The notes below the pieces were generated by a model. It had not been told where the DNA came from and ran no database searches. It saw only the letters and a list, made by a program, of their open reading frames with translations. The position numbers and the translations under genes were made by a program. A stretch of DNA of 64,000 nucleotides, taken from assembly GCF_004138335.1 (NCBI RefSeq), contig NZ_RYFW01000005.1, forward strand, positions 248,001 through 312,000, read 5' to 3'. Source of the stretch: Peristeroidobacter agariperforans. Its GTDB lineage: Bacteria > Pseudomonadota > Gammaproteobacteria > Steroidobacterales > Steroidobacteraceae. Each line of letters begins with the position of its first letter. Within the stretch, counting starts at the first letter, position 1. Below, in pieces: positions 16,879-27,241 of the stretch.

Positions 16879-17461
16879 TCTTGTTGTCTTCGGGCGGCTT
16901 GGTTTCCAGCAGCGCTGCCCATTGGTTGCGGTCGTCGCGAACCTCGACGCGCAGGTTGTTGTCGGCGTGCGCGGTCACGCGCCACAACGCTGGCTGGCCC
17001 TCACGCTCGATCTCCAGTTCGAACGGGCTGACATCGCCGCTGGAGAGCACCATGATGTGCGGCGGGTGTTTCTTGTTCTCGTCCTTGTCGCCACGCTGGG
17101 GCAGGTTGGGCTTGAGCACCACCTCGCGCGATTCCAGTCGCAGCCGGAAGCGCAGGCCCTCGGGCAACGCGCGCTGTTGGAACAATTCGTCGCCGTCGAT
17201 GGGTTGCCACTCATCCTTGCGGGAATCGAAGCGCAAATATTCGTAGGCGCCGCTCGACACGAAGATGCCGAGATCCTCGACCTGCATTTCGCCTTCCTCG
17301 CGGGCCTGTTGCAGCACCGTCCAGAAACGCCGGGATTCATCTTCGGCCTGACTATCGCGTCCGAGCACACCGAACGACAGCGCCGCCATCGCCACCATGA
17401 TGCCGACGATCACCAGCACCACGAGCAACTCCAGCAGCGTGAAGCCGCCGTGCCGCTCCAT
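16838..17461 (-). CDS. gspH: Type II secretion minor pseudopilin H
   Basis: The 207-aa minor pseudopilin has a very short leader (MERHGG) before FTLLELLVVLVIVGIM. It is the first gene of the gspHIJKLMN unit here; gspC, D, E, F and G are not in the window. The open frame continues upstream to 17527, but only the start at 17461 gives a normal prepilin leader. The C-terminus is charged (a KPPEDNKNDKRQP-like tail), which is somewhat longer than usual. An AT-rich TATTAT lies about 30 bases upstream and may be part of the operon promoter. Confidence 0.9.
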   Translation of the reverse strand: MERHGGFTLLELLVVLVIVGIMVAMAALSFGVLGRDSQAEDESRRFWTVLQQAREEGEMQVEDLGIFVSSGAYEYLRFDSRKDEWQPIDGDELFQQRALPEGLRFRLRLESREVVLKPNLPQRGDKDENKKHPPHIMVLSSGDVSPFELEIEREGQPALWRVTAHADNNLRVEVRDDRNQWAALLETKPPEDNKNDKRQPTRVSSAR

Positions 17462-17546
17462 CCAACGAGGCCGGGTGCAGGTGTGGATAATATGAGCTCT
17501 ACCGTGGTGCGTAAGGCGCCGGATCATAACAAAGCAGATCGTATCA

Positions 17547-18191
17547 ATGAGTGACGGCTTGTCCCGGCCCGCCCTGTCGTTTTCGCAGCGCTTGCGGCAA
17601 TGGATGCCCGACAGGCAGGAGCGGCGGGTGATTGGACTGCTCTGGCTGGGGCTGGTTCTGTTGTCGCTACTCGGCGAAGACGGGCGGCAGTGGCTGCGCT
17701 ATGAGCGCGAGGCCGTTCTGCAGGGAGAATACTGGCGGCTCTTTACAGCTCACCTGGTCCACCTGAACACCTGGCACATGCTGCTGAACGCCGGCGGGGT
17801 CGCGCTGATCGCCGCACTTTTCAAGGGCGACTATTCCTGGCGGGGCTGGCTGCTGATTGCGCTGTTCGGTGCGCTGGCCATCGACCTCGCATTTGTGTGT
17901 TGGGAGCCACACATCCTCTGGTACGTCGGTTTATCGGGGGTTCTGCACGGCGCGCTCGCGGCAGGGGCGGTGTCGTGGTGGCAGTACCAGCCCAAGCGGC
18001 TGTCGCTGGCCTTGACCGCGATTCTGGTCGGCAAATTGGCCTGGGAATACCAGCACGGCGGGCTGCTGTTGATGGGCGATCTGCCGGTCGTTGTGGAAGC
18101 GCATCGGTATGGCGCCCTGGGCGGGCTCGCGGCCGGGCTCATCCTGTGGTTGCACGCCCACAGGCAAGTGGCCGTAAAGTCAAGGATCTAG
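17547..18191 (+). CDS. rrtA: Rhombosortase (rhomboid-family intramembrane protease)
   Basis: The 214-aa polytopic membrane protease is of the rhombosortase type, which cleaves and releases proteins bearing a GlyGly-CTERM tail after export by the T2SS. Visible family features are GEYWRLFTAHLVHLNTWHM in the first conserved loop, the catalytic Ser in YVGLSGVLHG (about residue 130), and the catalytic His in EAHRYGALGG (about residue 190). About six membrane helices are predicted by eye. It is divergent from the gsp operon (85 bases between starts), which fits a shared pathway. I saw no GlyGly-CTERM substrate in the window. Confidence 0.88.
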   Translation: MSDGLSRPALSFSQRLRQWMPDRQERRVIGLLWLGLVLLSLLGEDGRQWLRYEREAVLQGEYWRLFTAHLVHLNTWHMLLNAGGVALIAALFKGDYSWRGWLLIALFGALAIDLAFVCWEPHILWYVGLSGVLHGALAAGAVSWWQYQPKRLSLALTAILVGKLAWEYQHGGLLLMGDLPVVVEAHRYGALGGLAAGLILWLHAHRQVAVKSRI

Positions 18192-18210
18192 CCACCCGGA
18201 GGCGGATCGT

Positions 18211-18216
18211 TATAAT
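18211..18216 (+). promoter_or_regulatory. Probable -10 box upstream of fabD
   Basis: A perfect TATAAT lies in the 93-base gap between rrtA and fabD. I cannot identify a convincing -35 hexamer 16-18 bases upstream, so strength and sigma factor are uncertain. It would make fabD the first gene of the following transcription unit, since plsX and fabH, the usual upstream neighbours, are absent here. Confidence 0.5.
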
Positions 18217-18284
18217 CGCGCGCCGCATGCGGTTGGTCATGCACGGTCGGGTCACGAAAGTGGCCGAAGACCCACAGGAGCTCA

Positions 18285-19244
18285 ATGAGTTTTGCCTTTG
18301 TATTCCCCGGGCAGGGATCGCAGTCGGTCGGCATGATGGCCGCGCTGGCGAGTGCCGAACCGCTGGTGCAGGAAACCTTTGCCGAAGCGTCGTCGGTGCT
18401 CGGCTACGACCTGTGGCAGCTGTGCCAGCAAGGTCCCGAGGATCAACTCGGCGCCACCGAGCGCACTCAGCCGGCGATGCTCACAGCGGGTGTCGCGACC
18501 TGGCGGGTCTGGCGCAAGCACGGCGGTCCGCTGCCTGCGGCGATGGCCGGCCATAGCCTCGGCGAATATTCGGCATTGGTCTGCTCGGGCGCGCTGGATT
18601 TCAAAACCGCGGTCGCACTGGTGCAGTTTCGTGGCCGGGCCATGCAAGAAGCCGTGCCCGCCGGGCAGGGTGCGATGGCCGCGATTCTCGGTGTCGAGGA
18701 TGCCGAAGTGGAAGCGGCCTGCGCCGCAGCCACCCAGAGTGGCGCCGCTGGCGAAATCGTGCAGGCTGCGAATTTCAATTCTCCAGGTCAGGTCGTGATC
18801 GCCGGCAATGCCATCGCGGTCGATCGCGCCATCGAAGTGCTGAAGTCCAAGGGCGCGAAGCGCGCGATGAAGCTACCGGTGAGCGTGCCCTCGCACACGG
18901 CGTTGATGCAGCCAGCGGCCGATCGAATGGCCGAGAAGTTACAAAGCGTGTCGTTCGCGCAGCCCGAAGTGCGCGACATCTATACGGTCGATGTGAAAAC
19001 GCATCAGGGACCGGACAGCATTCGCCAGGCGTTGGTGCAACAGCTGGTGAAGCCGGTGCGCTGGACCGAAACCGTGCGCGCCATGCTCGGCGGCGGCGCC
19101 AAGGCGATCATCGAGTGTGGGCCGAAAGGCGTGCTGACCGGGCTCAATCGCCGCATCGAGAAGAACAAGGACATCGCGATGCTCTCGATCGAGGATCCCG
19201 AGAGCTTGCAACAGGCGCTCGCGGCCTGCCGGAGTCAGTCATGA
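18285..19244 (+). CDS. fabD: Malonyl-CoA:ACP transacylase
   Basis: The 319-aa enzyme loads malonyl groups from CoA onto acyl carrier protein for fatty-acid elongation. It starts with the family opening FVFPGQGSQSVGM, and GHSLGEYSAL holds the nucleophilic Ser near residue 91. The catalytic His lies in the VPSHTALM region. Its stop overlaps the fabG start by four bases (ATGA). It sits in the classic fabD-fabG-acpP-fabF order. Confidence 0.97.
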   Translation: MSFAFVFPGQGSQSVGMMAALASAEPLVQETFAEASSVLGYDLWQLCQQGPEDQLGATERTQPAMLTAGVATWRVWRKHGGPLPAAMAGHSLGEYSALVCSGALDFKTAVALVQFRGRAMQEAVPAGQGAMAAILGVEDAEVEAACAAATQSGAAGEIVQAANFNSPGQVVIAGNAIAVDRAIEVLKSKGAKRAMKLPVSVPSHTALMQPAADRMAEKLQSVSFAQPEVRDIYTVDVKTHQGPDSIRQALVQQLVKPVRWTETVRAMLGGGAKAIIECGPKGVLTGLNRRIEKNKDIAMLSIEDPESLQQALAACRSQS

Positions 19245-19993
19245 GCGAGCAAGTGCTGTCGCAGGACATCGCGCTGGTCACCGGCGCTTCGCGTGGCATC
19301 GGCCGCGCCATTGCCGAGCAATTGGCGCGCAATGGTGCAACGGTCATCGGCACGGCGACCTCCGAAGCCGGCGCTCAAGGCATCACTGACTGGCTTGCCG
19401 CCGGCAACTTCAAGGGCCGCGGCCTCGTGCTGAATGTCGCCGATGCGGCCTCGAGCGAGAACGCGCTCAAGGACATCGAAGGCAAGGAAGGCGCGCTCAC
19501 CATTCTGGTGAACAATGCAGGAATTACCCGCGACAACCTGCTCCTGCGCATGAAGCAGGAGGAGTGGGACGACATCATGAACACCAATCTCGCGTCGGTA
19601 TTCCGGCTGTCGAAAGCGGTCCTGCGCGGCATGATGAAGGCCCGCCGGGGACGCATCATCAGCATCGCCTCGGTGGTCGGGGTGATGGGTAATGCCGGGC
19701 AAACCAATTACGCCGCGGCCAAGGCCGGCATCATCGGCTTCTCCAAATCTCTGGCACGCGAAGTGGGCTCGCGCGGCATCACGGTGAACGTGGTGGCGCC
19801 CGGCTTCATCGCGACCGACATGACCGCCAAGCTGCCGGCCGAGCAACAACAGCAGCTGAGCGCACAAGTTGCGTTGGGACGACTGGGTTCTGTCGAGGAT
19901 ATTGCCCATGCTGTGGCGTTTCTTGCGTCGCCACAGGCCGGCTATATCACCGGTGAAACGCTGCACGTCAACGGCGGCATGTACATGGTCTGA
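19241..19993 (+). CDS. fabG: 3-oxoacyl-ACP reductase
   Basis: The 250-aa short-chain dehydrogenase uses NADPH to reduce 3-oxoacyl-ACP. The cofactor motif TGASRGIGRAIAE is near the N-terminus, NNAGITRDN follows, and the Ser-Tyr-Lys triad ends in NYAAAKAGI near residue 155-162. The ATG at 19241 overlaps the fabD stop and is preferred over the upstream ATG at 19115, which lies within fabD. Length is typical. Confidence 0.97.
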   Translation: MSEQVLSQDIALVTGASRGIGRAIAEQLARNGATVIGTATSEAGAQGITDWLAAGNFKGRGLVLNVADAASSENALKDIEGKEGALTILVNNAGITRDNLLLRMKQEEWDDIMNTNLASVFRLSKAVLRGMMKARRGRIISIASVVGVMGNAGQTNYAAAKAGIIGFSKSLAREVGSRGITVNVVAPGFIATDMTAKLPAEQQQQLSAQVALGRLGSVEDIAHAVAFLASPQAGYITGETLHVNGGMYMV

Positions 19994-20036
19994 TCGACGC
20001 CAAGTCAGGCCCAGACACCGATAAGTTTCGCAAATG

Positions 20037-20065
20037 TTGGCCCTTTAGGGCTCTTAACTTAGAAT
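20037..20065 (+). promoter_or_regulatory. Sigma-70-type promoter for acpP
   Basis: TTGGCC at 20037-20042 and TAGAAT at 20060-20065 are separated by exactly 17 bases, matching four and five of six consensus positions. They lie in the 158-base fabG-acpP gap, which fits the well-known need for strong separate expression of acyl carrier protein. Confidence 0.7.
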
Positions 20066-20151
20066 ACGCCCCCCGTGCGACCCCACCCATGAACAAAAAG
20101 GGTCGGTCTCGAGCGAAGGGTTTAAGCACCTCATAGAGGACTCGTACACAA

Positions 20152-20394
20152 ATGAGCAGTATTGAACAGCAGGTCAAAGCCATCGTCGCCGAACAACTGG
20201 GGGTGAAAGAGGAAGAAGTCACCAACGACGCTTCCTTCGTCGACGACCTGGGCGCCGACTCGCTCGACACGGTCGAGTTGGTCATGGCGCTGGAAGAGGA
20301 GTTCGAGACCGAGATCCCGGACGAGGACGCGGAGAAGATCACGACCGTGCAGCAGGCGATCGATTACATCACCGAGCGCCGCAACCAGGCCTAA
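20152..20394 (+). CDS. acpP: Acyl carrier protein
   Basis: The 80-aa acidic four-helix carrier protein takes its phosphopantetheine arm at Ser37 in [18 protein letters not shown]. The DSL motif and acidic helix II are exactly as in E. coli AcpP. It has its own promoter and a GAGGA-type ribosome site. It is followed 151 bases later by fabF. Confidence 0.98.
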   Translation: MSSIEQQVKAIVAEQLGVKEEEVTNDASFVDDLGADSLDTVELVMALEEEFETEIPDEDAEKITTVQQAIDYITERRNQA

Positions 20395-20545
20395 AGGCCT
20401 CGCACACGAGCTGTCGGCGCCCACGTCGACATCTCGGCAGCGCCACGCTGAAGCATCAAGGAAGGCCGCAATCACCACGGTCTTCCGCCAGTCGCCCTCC
20501 ATGTATTCTCCACGTCTTCCGTAGTTACGCTTCTGAGGTAACCGT

Positions 20546-21790
<1,245 letters not shown>

Positions 21791-21806
21791 TCGGCCGAGG
21801 GGCTTC

Positions 21807-23273
21807 ATGAGCGGCCCGGAGTCGCCCACGTCCCTGTCGATCGAGCGAGCGCCATTGATCCAACCCGTCAGCGCACATGCCTCGGCGCTGTTGGCGTTGC
21901 ACGCCGCTTTTCCCGACCGCTATCCCGCGCTCTTCGAAAGTGCCGCTGCCGGCAACGCGCGCACACGCTTCGATATCCTGTTCGCATATCCGCAGGGGCA
22001 CCTGTCGCTGCGGCGTGATGGCACGCTGAGCGGTCGAACCGGCGCGGTCGAGGGTGCTGGGCAGGACGCCCGAATGTCGTCCGCGCAGGGATCCGCAGGA
22101 CCGGCCAAATTCCTTCCCGCGCTGGATCATTGGTGGCAAGCCGAGCGCGTTCGAGCTCGTGCAGACAACGAGCTGCCGTTCAGCGGGGGCTGGTTGCTTT
22201 ATCTCGGCTATGAGCTCGCTGGCGAAATCGAGCCGCGATTGCATCTTCCATTGCCGGCCGCAGGCCCGATTGCCTCCGCGATTCGAGTGCCCGCAGCAAT
22301 TGTTCACGAGCGGAACAGCGGCAAATCCTGGCTGGTCGCCGAAGCGGCGTTCGAGTCCTTGTTGGCGCGCATGGCAAATGATCTCGTGCACGCGCCCGCG
22401 ATGATTTCGCCTCAGGCGCCATTGGTCGCGGGCGATGTGACTGAAGATGCGCCGGACAAGTTCTTGCTGAGTGTGGAGCGCGCGCTGGAATACATCGCCG
22501 CCGGCGACATCTATCAAGCGAACCTCTCGCGCAGCTGGCAAGCGAAACTGACCGCAGGCGTCACGCCTCAGCATCTGTATCGACGACTGCGCGAAACCAA
22601 TCCGGCGCCCTTCAGCGGCATCGTGCGCCTCGAAGGGATCACAGTCGTCAGTTCTTCGCCGGAGCGATTGGTATCGGTGCGCGAGCGCCATGTGTCCACG
22701 CGGCCCATTGCGGGTACGCGTCCACGAGGCCAGACTGCTGCCGCCGATGTCGATCTCGCGCGCGAGCTGCACGCTCATCCCAAAGAGCGGGCCGAGCACG
22801 TGATGCTGATCGATCTGGAACGCAATGACCTGGGGCGAATCTGCGAAGCGGGCACCGTGAAGGTCGACGAGCTCATGACCATCGAGTCGTATGCGCACGT
22901 CCATCACATCGTTTCCAATGTGAGCGGCACACTGCGCCCCGAGGCGACGCCCGGCGATGTACTGCGTGCGGTGTTTCCGGGCGGCACGATCACCGGCTGT
23001 CCCAAGGTCCGCTGCATGGAGATCATCGCGGAGCTCGAAGGGGTGGCGCGTGGTGCGTACACCGGCTCGCTCGGTTATCTCAACCGGGACGGCAGCATGG
23101 ACACGAACATCCTGATTCGCACGCTCGAAGTGGCGGGCGAGCGACTCACTCTGAGGGCGGGGGCCGGCATCGTTGCCGACTCCGTGCCCGAGCGCGAGTT
23201 GGCCGAGACGCGTGCGAAAGCTCGCGGCGTGCTGCGAGCGTTGGGTTCGGATACCGACGGTGTCGTGTCATGA
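21807..23273 (+). CDS. pabB: Aminodeoxychorismate synthase component I
   Basis: The 488-aa chorismate-utilising enzyme turns chorismate and ammonia into 4-amino-4-deoxychorismate for folate synthesis. The core motifs are RPIAGTRPRG, HPKERAEHVMLIDLERND, SYAHVHHIVSNVSG and PGGTITGCPKVRCMEI. E. coli PabB has Lys in the PIKGT motif, whereas here it is PIAGT, as in anthranilate synthase TrpE. Position next to pabC, with a four-base overlap, supports the PabB role. A TrpE-like activity cannot be excluded from sequence alone. Confidence 0.85.
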   Translation: MSGPESPTSLSIERAPLIQPVSAHASALLALHAAFPDRYPALFESAAAGNARTRFDILFAYPQGHLSLRRDGTLSGRTGAVEGAGQDARMSSAQGSAGPAKFLPALDHWWQAERVRARADNELPFSGGWLLYLGYELAGEIEPRLHLPLPAAGPIASAIRVPAAIVHERNSGKSWLVAEAAFESLLARMANDLVHAPAMISPQAPLVAGDVTEDAPDKFLLSVERALEYIAAGDIYQANLSRSWQAKLTAGVTPQHLYRRLRETNPAPFSGIVRLEGITVVSSSPERLVSVRERHVSTRPIAGTRPRGQTAAADVDLARELHAHPKERAEHVMLIDLERNDLGRICEAGTVKVDELMTIESYAHVHHIVSNVSGTLRPEATPGDVLRAVFPGGTITGCPKVRCMEIIAELEGVARGAYTGSLGYLNRDGSMDTNILIRTLEVAGERLTLRAGAGIVADSVPERELAETRAKARGVLRALGSDTDGVVS

Positions 23274-24076
23274 CGCTCGCCATGCTCGTCAACGGCGAAG
23301 CATCGGCGCACATTCCCGCCGACGATCGTGGTTTTCAATACGGCGACGGATTGTTCGAGACGGCGTTGCTGGTCAACGGCCGCGTGCGCTTTCTCGACGA
23401 TCATTGCCAGCGTTTGTTTGCCGGGTGCGCCCGCTTGGGCATCGCCCCGCCGGATCGACAGACATTGCTGCGTGAGATCGCGCAGATTACGGCCGAGGCG
23501 GATCGCGGCGTCTTGAAAATCATCGTGACCCGTGGAGCGGGTGGACGCGGCTATCGGCCGAGCGATGCGATGTCGAGCACTCGGGTCGTGGCGCTGCATC
23601 CCTTCAATCCAGTGCCGCACGGGGCGTTACGTCTGCGGTGGTGTGACATCCGACTCGGACGCAACGCTCGGCTCGCGGGTATCAAGCATCTGAATCGACT
23701 CGAACAGGTGCTGGCGCAGAGCGAGTGGCGCGAAGGCGAGGTCGATGAGGGCTTGATGCTCGACACCGAAGGCGAAGTCGTGTGTGCGACCTCGGCCAAT
23801 GTGTTCATCGTTCGTGACAATGTGCTGGTGACGCCCGATCTGCGCTTCTGCGGCGTGCAGGGCGTGATGCGCGCGCAAGTGATCAAAGCGGCCGCGAAAC
23901 TGAAACTGGCGGTCAGCGAAGAGCCGCTGTGGCCGCACGATCTGGCAACGGCGAGCGAAGTCTTCATCACCAACGCGGTGCGTGGCATCCGTTCGGTGGC
24001 CTCGCTCGAGTCGTGGCAATGGACAACGTCCGACGTAGCGACACGTCTGGCGAATGCGTTATCGCTGAGCGAGTGA
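23270..24076 (+). CDS. pabC: 4-amino-4-deoxychorismate lyase
   Basis: The 268-aa PLP fold-type IV enzyme releases pyruvate from aminodeoxychorismate to give p-aminobenzoate. It shows DDRGFQYGDGLFET near the start, AGIKHLNRLEQVLAQ with the PLP lysine, and ATSANVFIV plus FITNAVRGI in the C-terminal half. It overlaps pabB by four bases and lies 9 bases before mltG, the usual gammaproteobacterial order. Confidence 0.94.
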   Translation: MTLAMLVNGEASAHIPADDRGFQYGDGLFETALLVNGRVRFLDDHCQRLFAGCARLGIAPPDRQTLLREIAQITAEADRGVLKIIVTRGAGGRGYRPSDAMSSTRVVALHPFNPVPHGALRLRWCDIRLGRNARLAGIKHLNRLEQVLAQSEWREGEVDEGLMLDTEGEVVCATSANVFIVRDNVLVTPDLRFCGVQGVMRAQVIKAAAKLKLAVSEEPLWPHDLATASEVFITNAVRGIRSVASLESWQWTTSDVATRLANALSLSE

Positions 24077-24085
24077 AGGATCGGA

Positions 24086-25108
24086 ATGCGAACCCTGTTG
24101 CGTCTGTTCGGTGTGTTGGTTCCGTTGGGCATCGTGGCGGCAGGCGCGCTGGCATGGTGGAGCCATCAGTGGCTGCAGACGCCGATCGCGACGCTCACCG
24201 AGCCGACGGTGTTCGAAGTGCCAAGGGGTGCATCGCTACGTACCGTCGCGAGCGCGCTCAACGATCAGAGCCTGCTCGATCAGCCGTTGGTCTTCACGGC
24301 GTGGGCGCGCATCACCAGGCGCGATCACTCGTTGAAGGCAGGCGAATATCAGCTCACGCCGGGGCTGACGCCGAGCGGGTTGCTCGAGCTGCTCAACTCA
24401 GGCGAGGTTCTGCTCCATAGCATCACCTTCATCGAAGGCTCGACCTTCGCCGACATTCGCAAAGCGCTTGCGCAGTCGCCATCGATCCGCGGCGACTATG
24501 CCGCGCGTTCGCCGGAAGACATCATGCGCGCGCTCGGCCAGCCCGATCTGCATCCGGAAGGGCAGTTCTTTCCGGACACCTATCGCTTCGCCCGCAACAC
24601 CACCGACATCGAATTGCTCGGCATGGCGTTCAGACGCATGCAGCAGGAAGTGAAGACGGTCTGGGAATCGCGAGCTAAGGATTTGCCGCTGGCCGGCCCG
24701 TACGAAGCGCTGATTCTGGCCTCCATCGTCGAGAAGGAAACGGCCTTGGATTCCGAGCGGCCGCAGATCGCGGGCGTGTTCGTCGAGCGCCTGCGGCGGG
24801 GCATGCGACTGCAGACCGATCCGACGGTCATCTATGGCATGATGAGCGCGTACGACGGCAACATCCGCCGCACGGATCTGTTGCGCGATACCCCGTACAA
24901 CACGTACACGCGCTCGGGCTTGCCGCCGACACCCATCGCACTGCCCGGACTGGATTCCCTGCGGGCAGCGGTGAATCCCGAGAGCAACGGCGCATTGTTC
25001 TTCGTAGCGACGGGTAATGGCGATGGCAGTCATTACTTCTCGCGGACGCTGGCCGAGCACAACGCCGCTGTAAAACGTTATCTGCAGAAGTTGCGCAGTA
25101 AGAGATGA
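24086..25108 (+). CDS. mltG: Endolytic murein transglycosylase
   Basis: The 340-aa inner-membrane enzyme cuts nascent glycan strands and so sets their length. One N-terminal membrane helix (about residues 5-25) is followed by a LysM-like region and the YceG domain. [15 protein letters not shown] carries the catalytic Glu, and [11 protein letters not shown] completes the signature. [15 protein letters not shown] near the end is also typical. It overlaps tmk by four bases. Confidence 0.95.
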   Translation: MRTLLRLFGVLVPLGIVAAGALAWWSHQWLQTPIATLTEPTVFEVPRGASLRTVASALNDQSLLDQPLVFTAWARITRRDHSLKAGEYQLTPGLTPSGLLELLNSGEVLLHSITFIEGSTFADIRKALAQSPSIRGDYAARSPEDIMRALGQPDLHPEGQFFPDTYRFARNTTDIELLGMAFRRMQQEVKTVWESRAKDLPLAGPYEALILASIVEKETALDSERPQIAGVFVERLRRGMRLQTDPTVIYGMMSAYDGNIRRTDLLRDTPYNTYTRSGLPPTPIALPGLDSLRAAVNPESNGALFFVATGNGDGSHYFSRTLAEHNAAVKRYLQKLRSKR

Positions 25109-25764
25109 TGCACGGTAAGTTCATCACTATCGAAGGCGGCGAGGGCGTGGGCAAATCCACGCAGATCGGTCGTCTCAAGGATTTCGTCGCCGAGCAGGGC
25201 GTCGAGGTGGTGGTGACGCGTGAGCCCGGCGGCACGCACCGCGCCGAGCGCATTCGTGAGTTGCTGTTGGAAACGAACGACGAGCCAATGCCGAGCACGT
25301 GCGAGTTGCTGCTCATGTTCGCGGCGCGTTCGACGCACATCGAGAATGTCATTCGACCGGCGTTGGCGCGTGGCGCATGTGTGATTTGCGACCGGTTCAC
25401 GGATGCGACCTACGCCTACCAGGGCGGCGGCCGGCACTTGCCGACCGAGAACATCGCGACACTGGAACGGATGGTGCAAGGAACGTTGCGTCCCGATCTG
25501 ACGCTGTTGCTCGATGCACCGCTCGAGGTCAGTGCGGCGCGCGCCAGCGCGAGAAATGCAGCTGCAGGAACGAGCGATCGTTTCGAACAGGAGCGGCAGG
25601 AATTTTTCGAGCGGGTCCGTGCGGCTTATCTCGATCGTGCACGCCAGGAGCCGAAGCGCTTCGCCATCATCGATGCCACCGAGAGTCTGGAAGCGGTGAC
25701 TGTCGCCATTCAGCAGGTCATCGCCGAGCGCCTGTTGAAGTTGTCCCCGGCGCAGCGTTCATAA
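25105..25764 (+). CDS. tmk: Thymidylate kinase
   Basis: The 219-aa kinase phosphorylates dTMP to dTDP. The P-loop GGEGVGKST lies at the N-terminus, the TREPGGT and [15 protein letters not shown] motifs bind substrate, and a LID region rich in Ala and Arg follows. It lies between mltG and holB as in many Gammaproteobacteria. Confidence 0.96.
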   Translation: MMHGKFITIEGGEGVGKSTQIGRLKDFVAEQGVEVVVTREPGGTHRAERIRELLLETNDEPMPSTCELLLMFAARSTHIENVIRPALARGACVICDRFTDATYAYQGGGRHLPTENIATLERMVQGTLRPDLTLLLDAPLEVSAARASARNAAAGTSDRFEQERQEFFERVRAAYLDRARQEPKRFAIIDATESLEAVTVAIQQVIAERLLKLSPAQRS

Positions 25765-25785
25765 CCCACAGTTACAATTCAAGTC

Positions 25786-26841
25786 ATGGCCAAGAAAGAG
25801 GAACAAGCCGAGCCGCAACCCTTGCCGAGCCCCCGCTTGTTGCCGTGGCACTCGGCGGCGATCGGACAGCTGCGTCAGGCGTGGACGGCGAACCGTTTGC
25901 CGCACGCGATTCTCGTGCAGGGCGCCGAAGGGCTCGGCACCGAATCGTTTGCAGCGTGGCTCGCGGCGGCGGTGCTTTGTGAGAAGTCGGTCGATGGCGC
26001 GCTCGAAGTTTGTGGCGCGTGCGCGAGCTGTGCGCTCATCAAAGCGGGCTCGCATCCGGACCTGTACTGGGTCGCGCCCGAAGCAGACAAGACGCAGCTC
26101 TCGGTCGATCAGGTGCGCGCGGCCTGCGAGGAGTTGTCGAAGACCAGCTTCCGACAAGGCTATAAGGTCGCCATCATCGAGCCGGCCCATCAGATGACGC
26201 CGGGCGCGGCGAACAGCGTGCTGAAGACCTTGGAAGAGCCTTCGAAGGGCAGCTTGCTCGTGTTGCTCACATCGCGGCCGTCGGGCCTGTTGCCGACCGT
26301 GCGCAGTCGCTGTCAGAAGCTCACTATCACGCGTCCATCGACGGCCGATGCGATGGCCTGGCTGCAGCAGGAGTCGGGCAAGGCAGTCTCGCCGGCGCTG
26401 CTGGAGTTCAGCGGCGGGGCCCCGCTCAAAGCGCTGGCCTACGCCGATGGCGCCTTCGATGCGCTCAACCAGCACATGCAGAAATCCCTACGCGATTTGC
26501 TCAGCGGCGACGCCGATGTGACCCAGGTCGCGGCGGAGTGGGAAAAAGACGCGCTCATCGACCGGCTGATCTGGCTCGACTTGTGGCTGTCGGCGCTCGC
26601 GCGCACAGGGATTGCCGGAAGTGACGATCGGGTCACGTTCCCAGGGGGACCTGCGCACTTGCCAAGCCCGTCGCGGCCGTTGAACATAAGCGCGCTGTAC
26701 AGCATGGTGGACCGCACCCGGGCCTTGAAAGCGCAACTGGCCCGTACCGCGCTCCAACGCGAGCTGGCCGTGGAATCCTGGCTGATCGCTCTGCTGGAAG
26801 TGCTGGCGCCTGGGAAGGCGCCGGTGGCGCGCGCGAGCTGA
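25786..26841 (+). CDS. holB: DNA polymerase III delta' subunit
   Basis: The 351-aa clamp-loader subunit has a zinc-binding cysteine cluster around residues 65-85 (CEK then CGACASC) and a sensor region with AANSVLKTLEEPS. HAILVQGAEGLGTES replaces the Walker A motif, consistent with the non-ATPase role of delta' in this group. KLTITRPSTADAMAWL matches the domain boundary. It is followed 28 bases later by pilZ, the usual neighbour. Confidence 0.93.
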   Translation: MAKKEEQAEPQPLPSPRLLPWHSAAIGQLRQAWTANRLPHAILVQGAEGLGTESFAAWLAAAVLCEKSVDGALEVCGACASCALIKAGSHPDLYWVAPEADKTQLSVDQVRAACEELSKTSFRQGYKVAIIEPAHQMTPGAANSVLKTLEEPSKGSLLVLLTSRPSGLLPTVRSRCQKLTITRPSTADAMAWLQQESGKAVSPALLEFSGGAPLKALAYADGAFDALNQHMQKSLRDLLSGDADVTQVAAEWEKDALIDRLIWLDLWLSALARTGIAGSDDRVTFPGGPAHLPSPSRPLNISALYSMVDRTRALKAQLARTALQRELAVESWLIALLEVLAPGKAPVARAS

Positions 26842-26869
26842 GTCTTTTTCTCAAGGTCGGAAAGATCGC

Positions 26870-27226
26870 ATGGTGATGCGTCAACCCAGCAGCAAGCCCG
26901 GTTTGCTGACTCTGACAATCAAGGACAAGAGCGCCTTGTACCTGGCCTATATGCCGTTCGTGAAGAACGGCGGCCTGTTCATTCCGACCAACAGCAATTA
27001 CCGGCTCGGCGATGAAGTATTCATGCTGCTGAACCTGATGGGCGAGGACGAAAAGCTACCGGTCGCCGGCCGTGTGATCTGGATGACGCCGAAGGGCGCG
27101 CAGGGCAAACGCACCGCCGGCATCGGCGTGCAGTTCAGCGAACAGGATCGGGGCAATACTCAGCGCAAGATCGAGAGCTATCTGGCGGGCGCCCTCGGCG
27201 GCGATAAGCCGACGCACACGATGTGA
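26870..27226 (+). CDS. pilZ: PilZ-domain protein
   Basis: The 118-aa single PilZ domain belongs to the type IV pilus PilZ group. Its start, LTLTIKDKSALYLAYMPFVKN, lacks the RxxxR element that canonical PilZ domains use to bind c-di-GMP; P. aeruginosa PilZ, which supports pilus assembly, also lacks it. The GGLFIPT and VIWMTP strands are clear. Position after holB is conserved in the class. Despite the c-di-GMP theme elsewhere in this window, I would not call this protein a c-di-GMP receptor. Confidence 0.9.
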   Translation: MVMRQPSSKPGLLTLTIKDKSALYLAYMPFVKNGGLFIPTNSNYRLGDEVFMLLNLMGEDEKLPVAGRVIWMTPKGAQGKRTAGIGVQFSEQDRGNTQRKIESYLAGALGGDKPTHTM

Positions 27227-27241
27227 GCAGCTCCGGCGGCG

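Noticed and set aside
26870-27226. PilZ as the c-di-GMP receptor of the riboswitch-controlled system
   Set aside because: The RxxxR ligand motif is absent, and the gene belongs to the conserved holB-pilZ neighbourhood.
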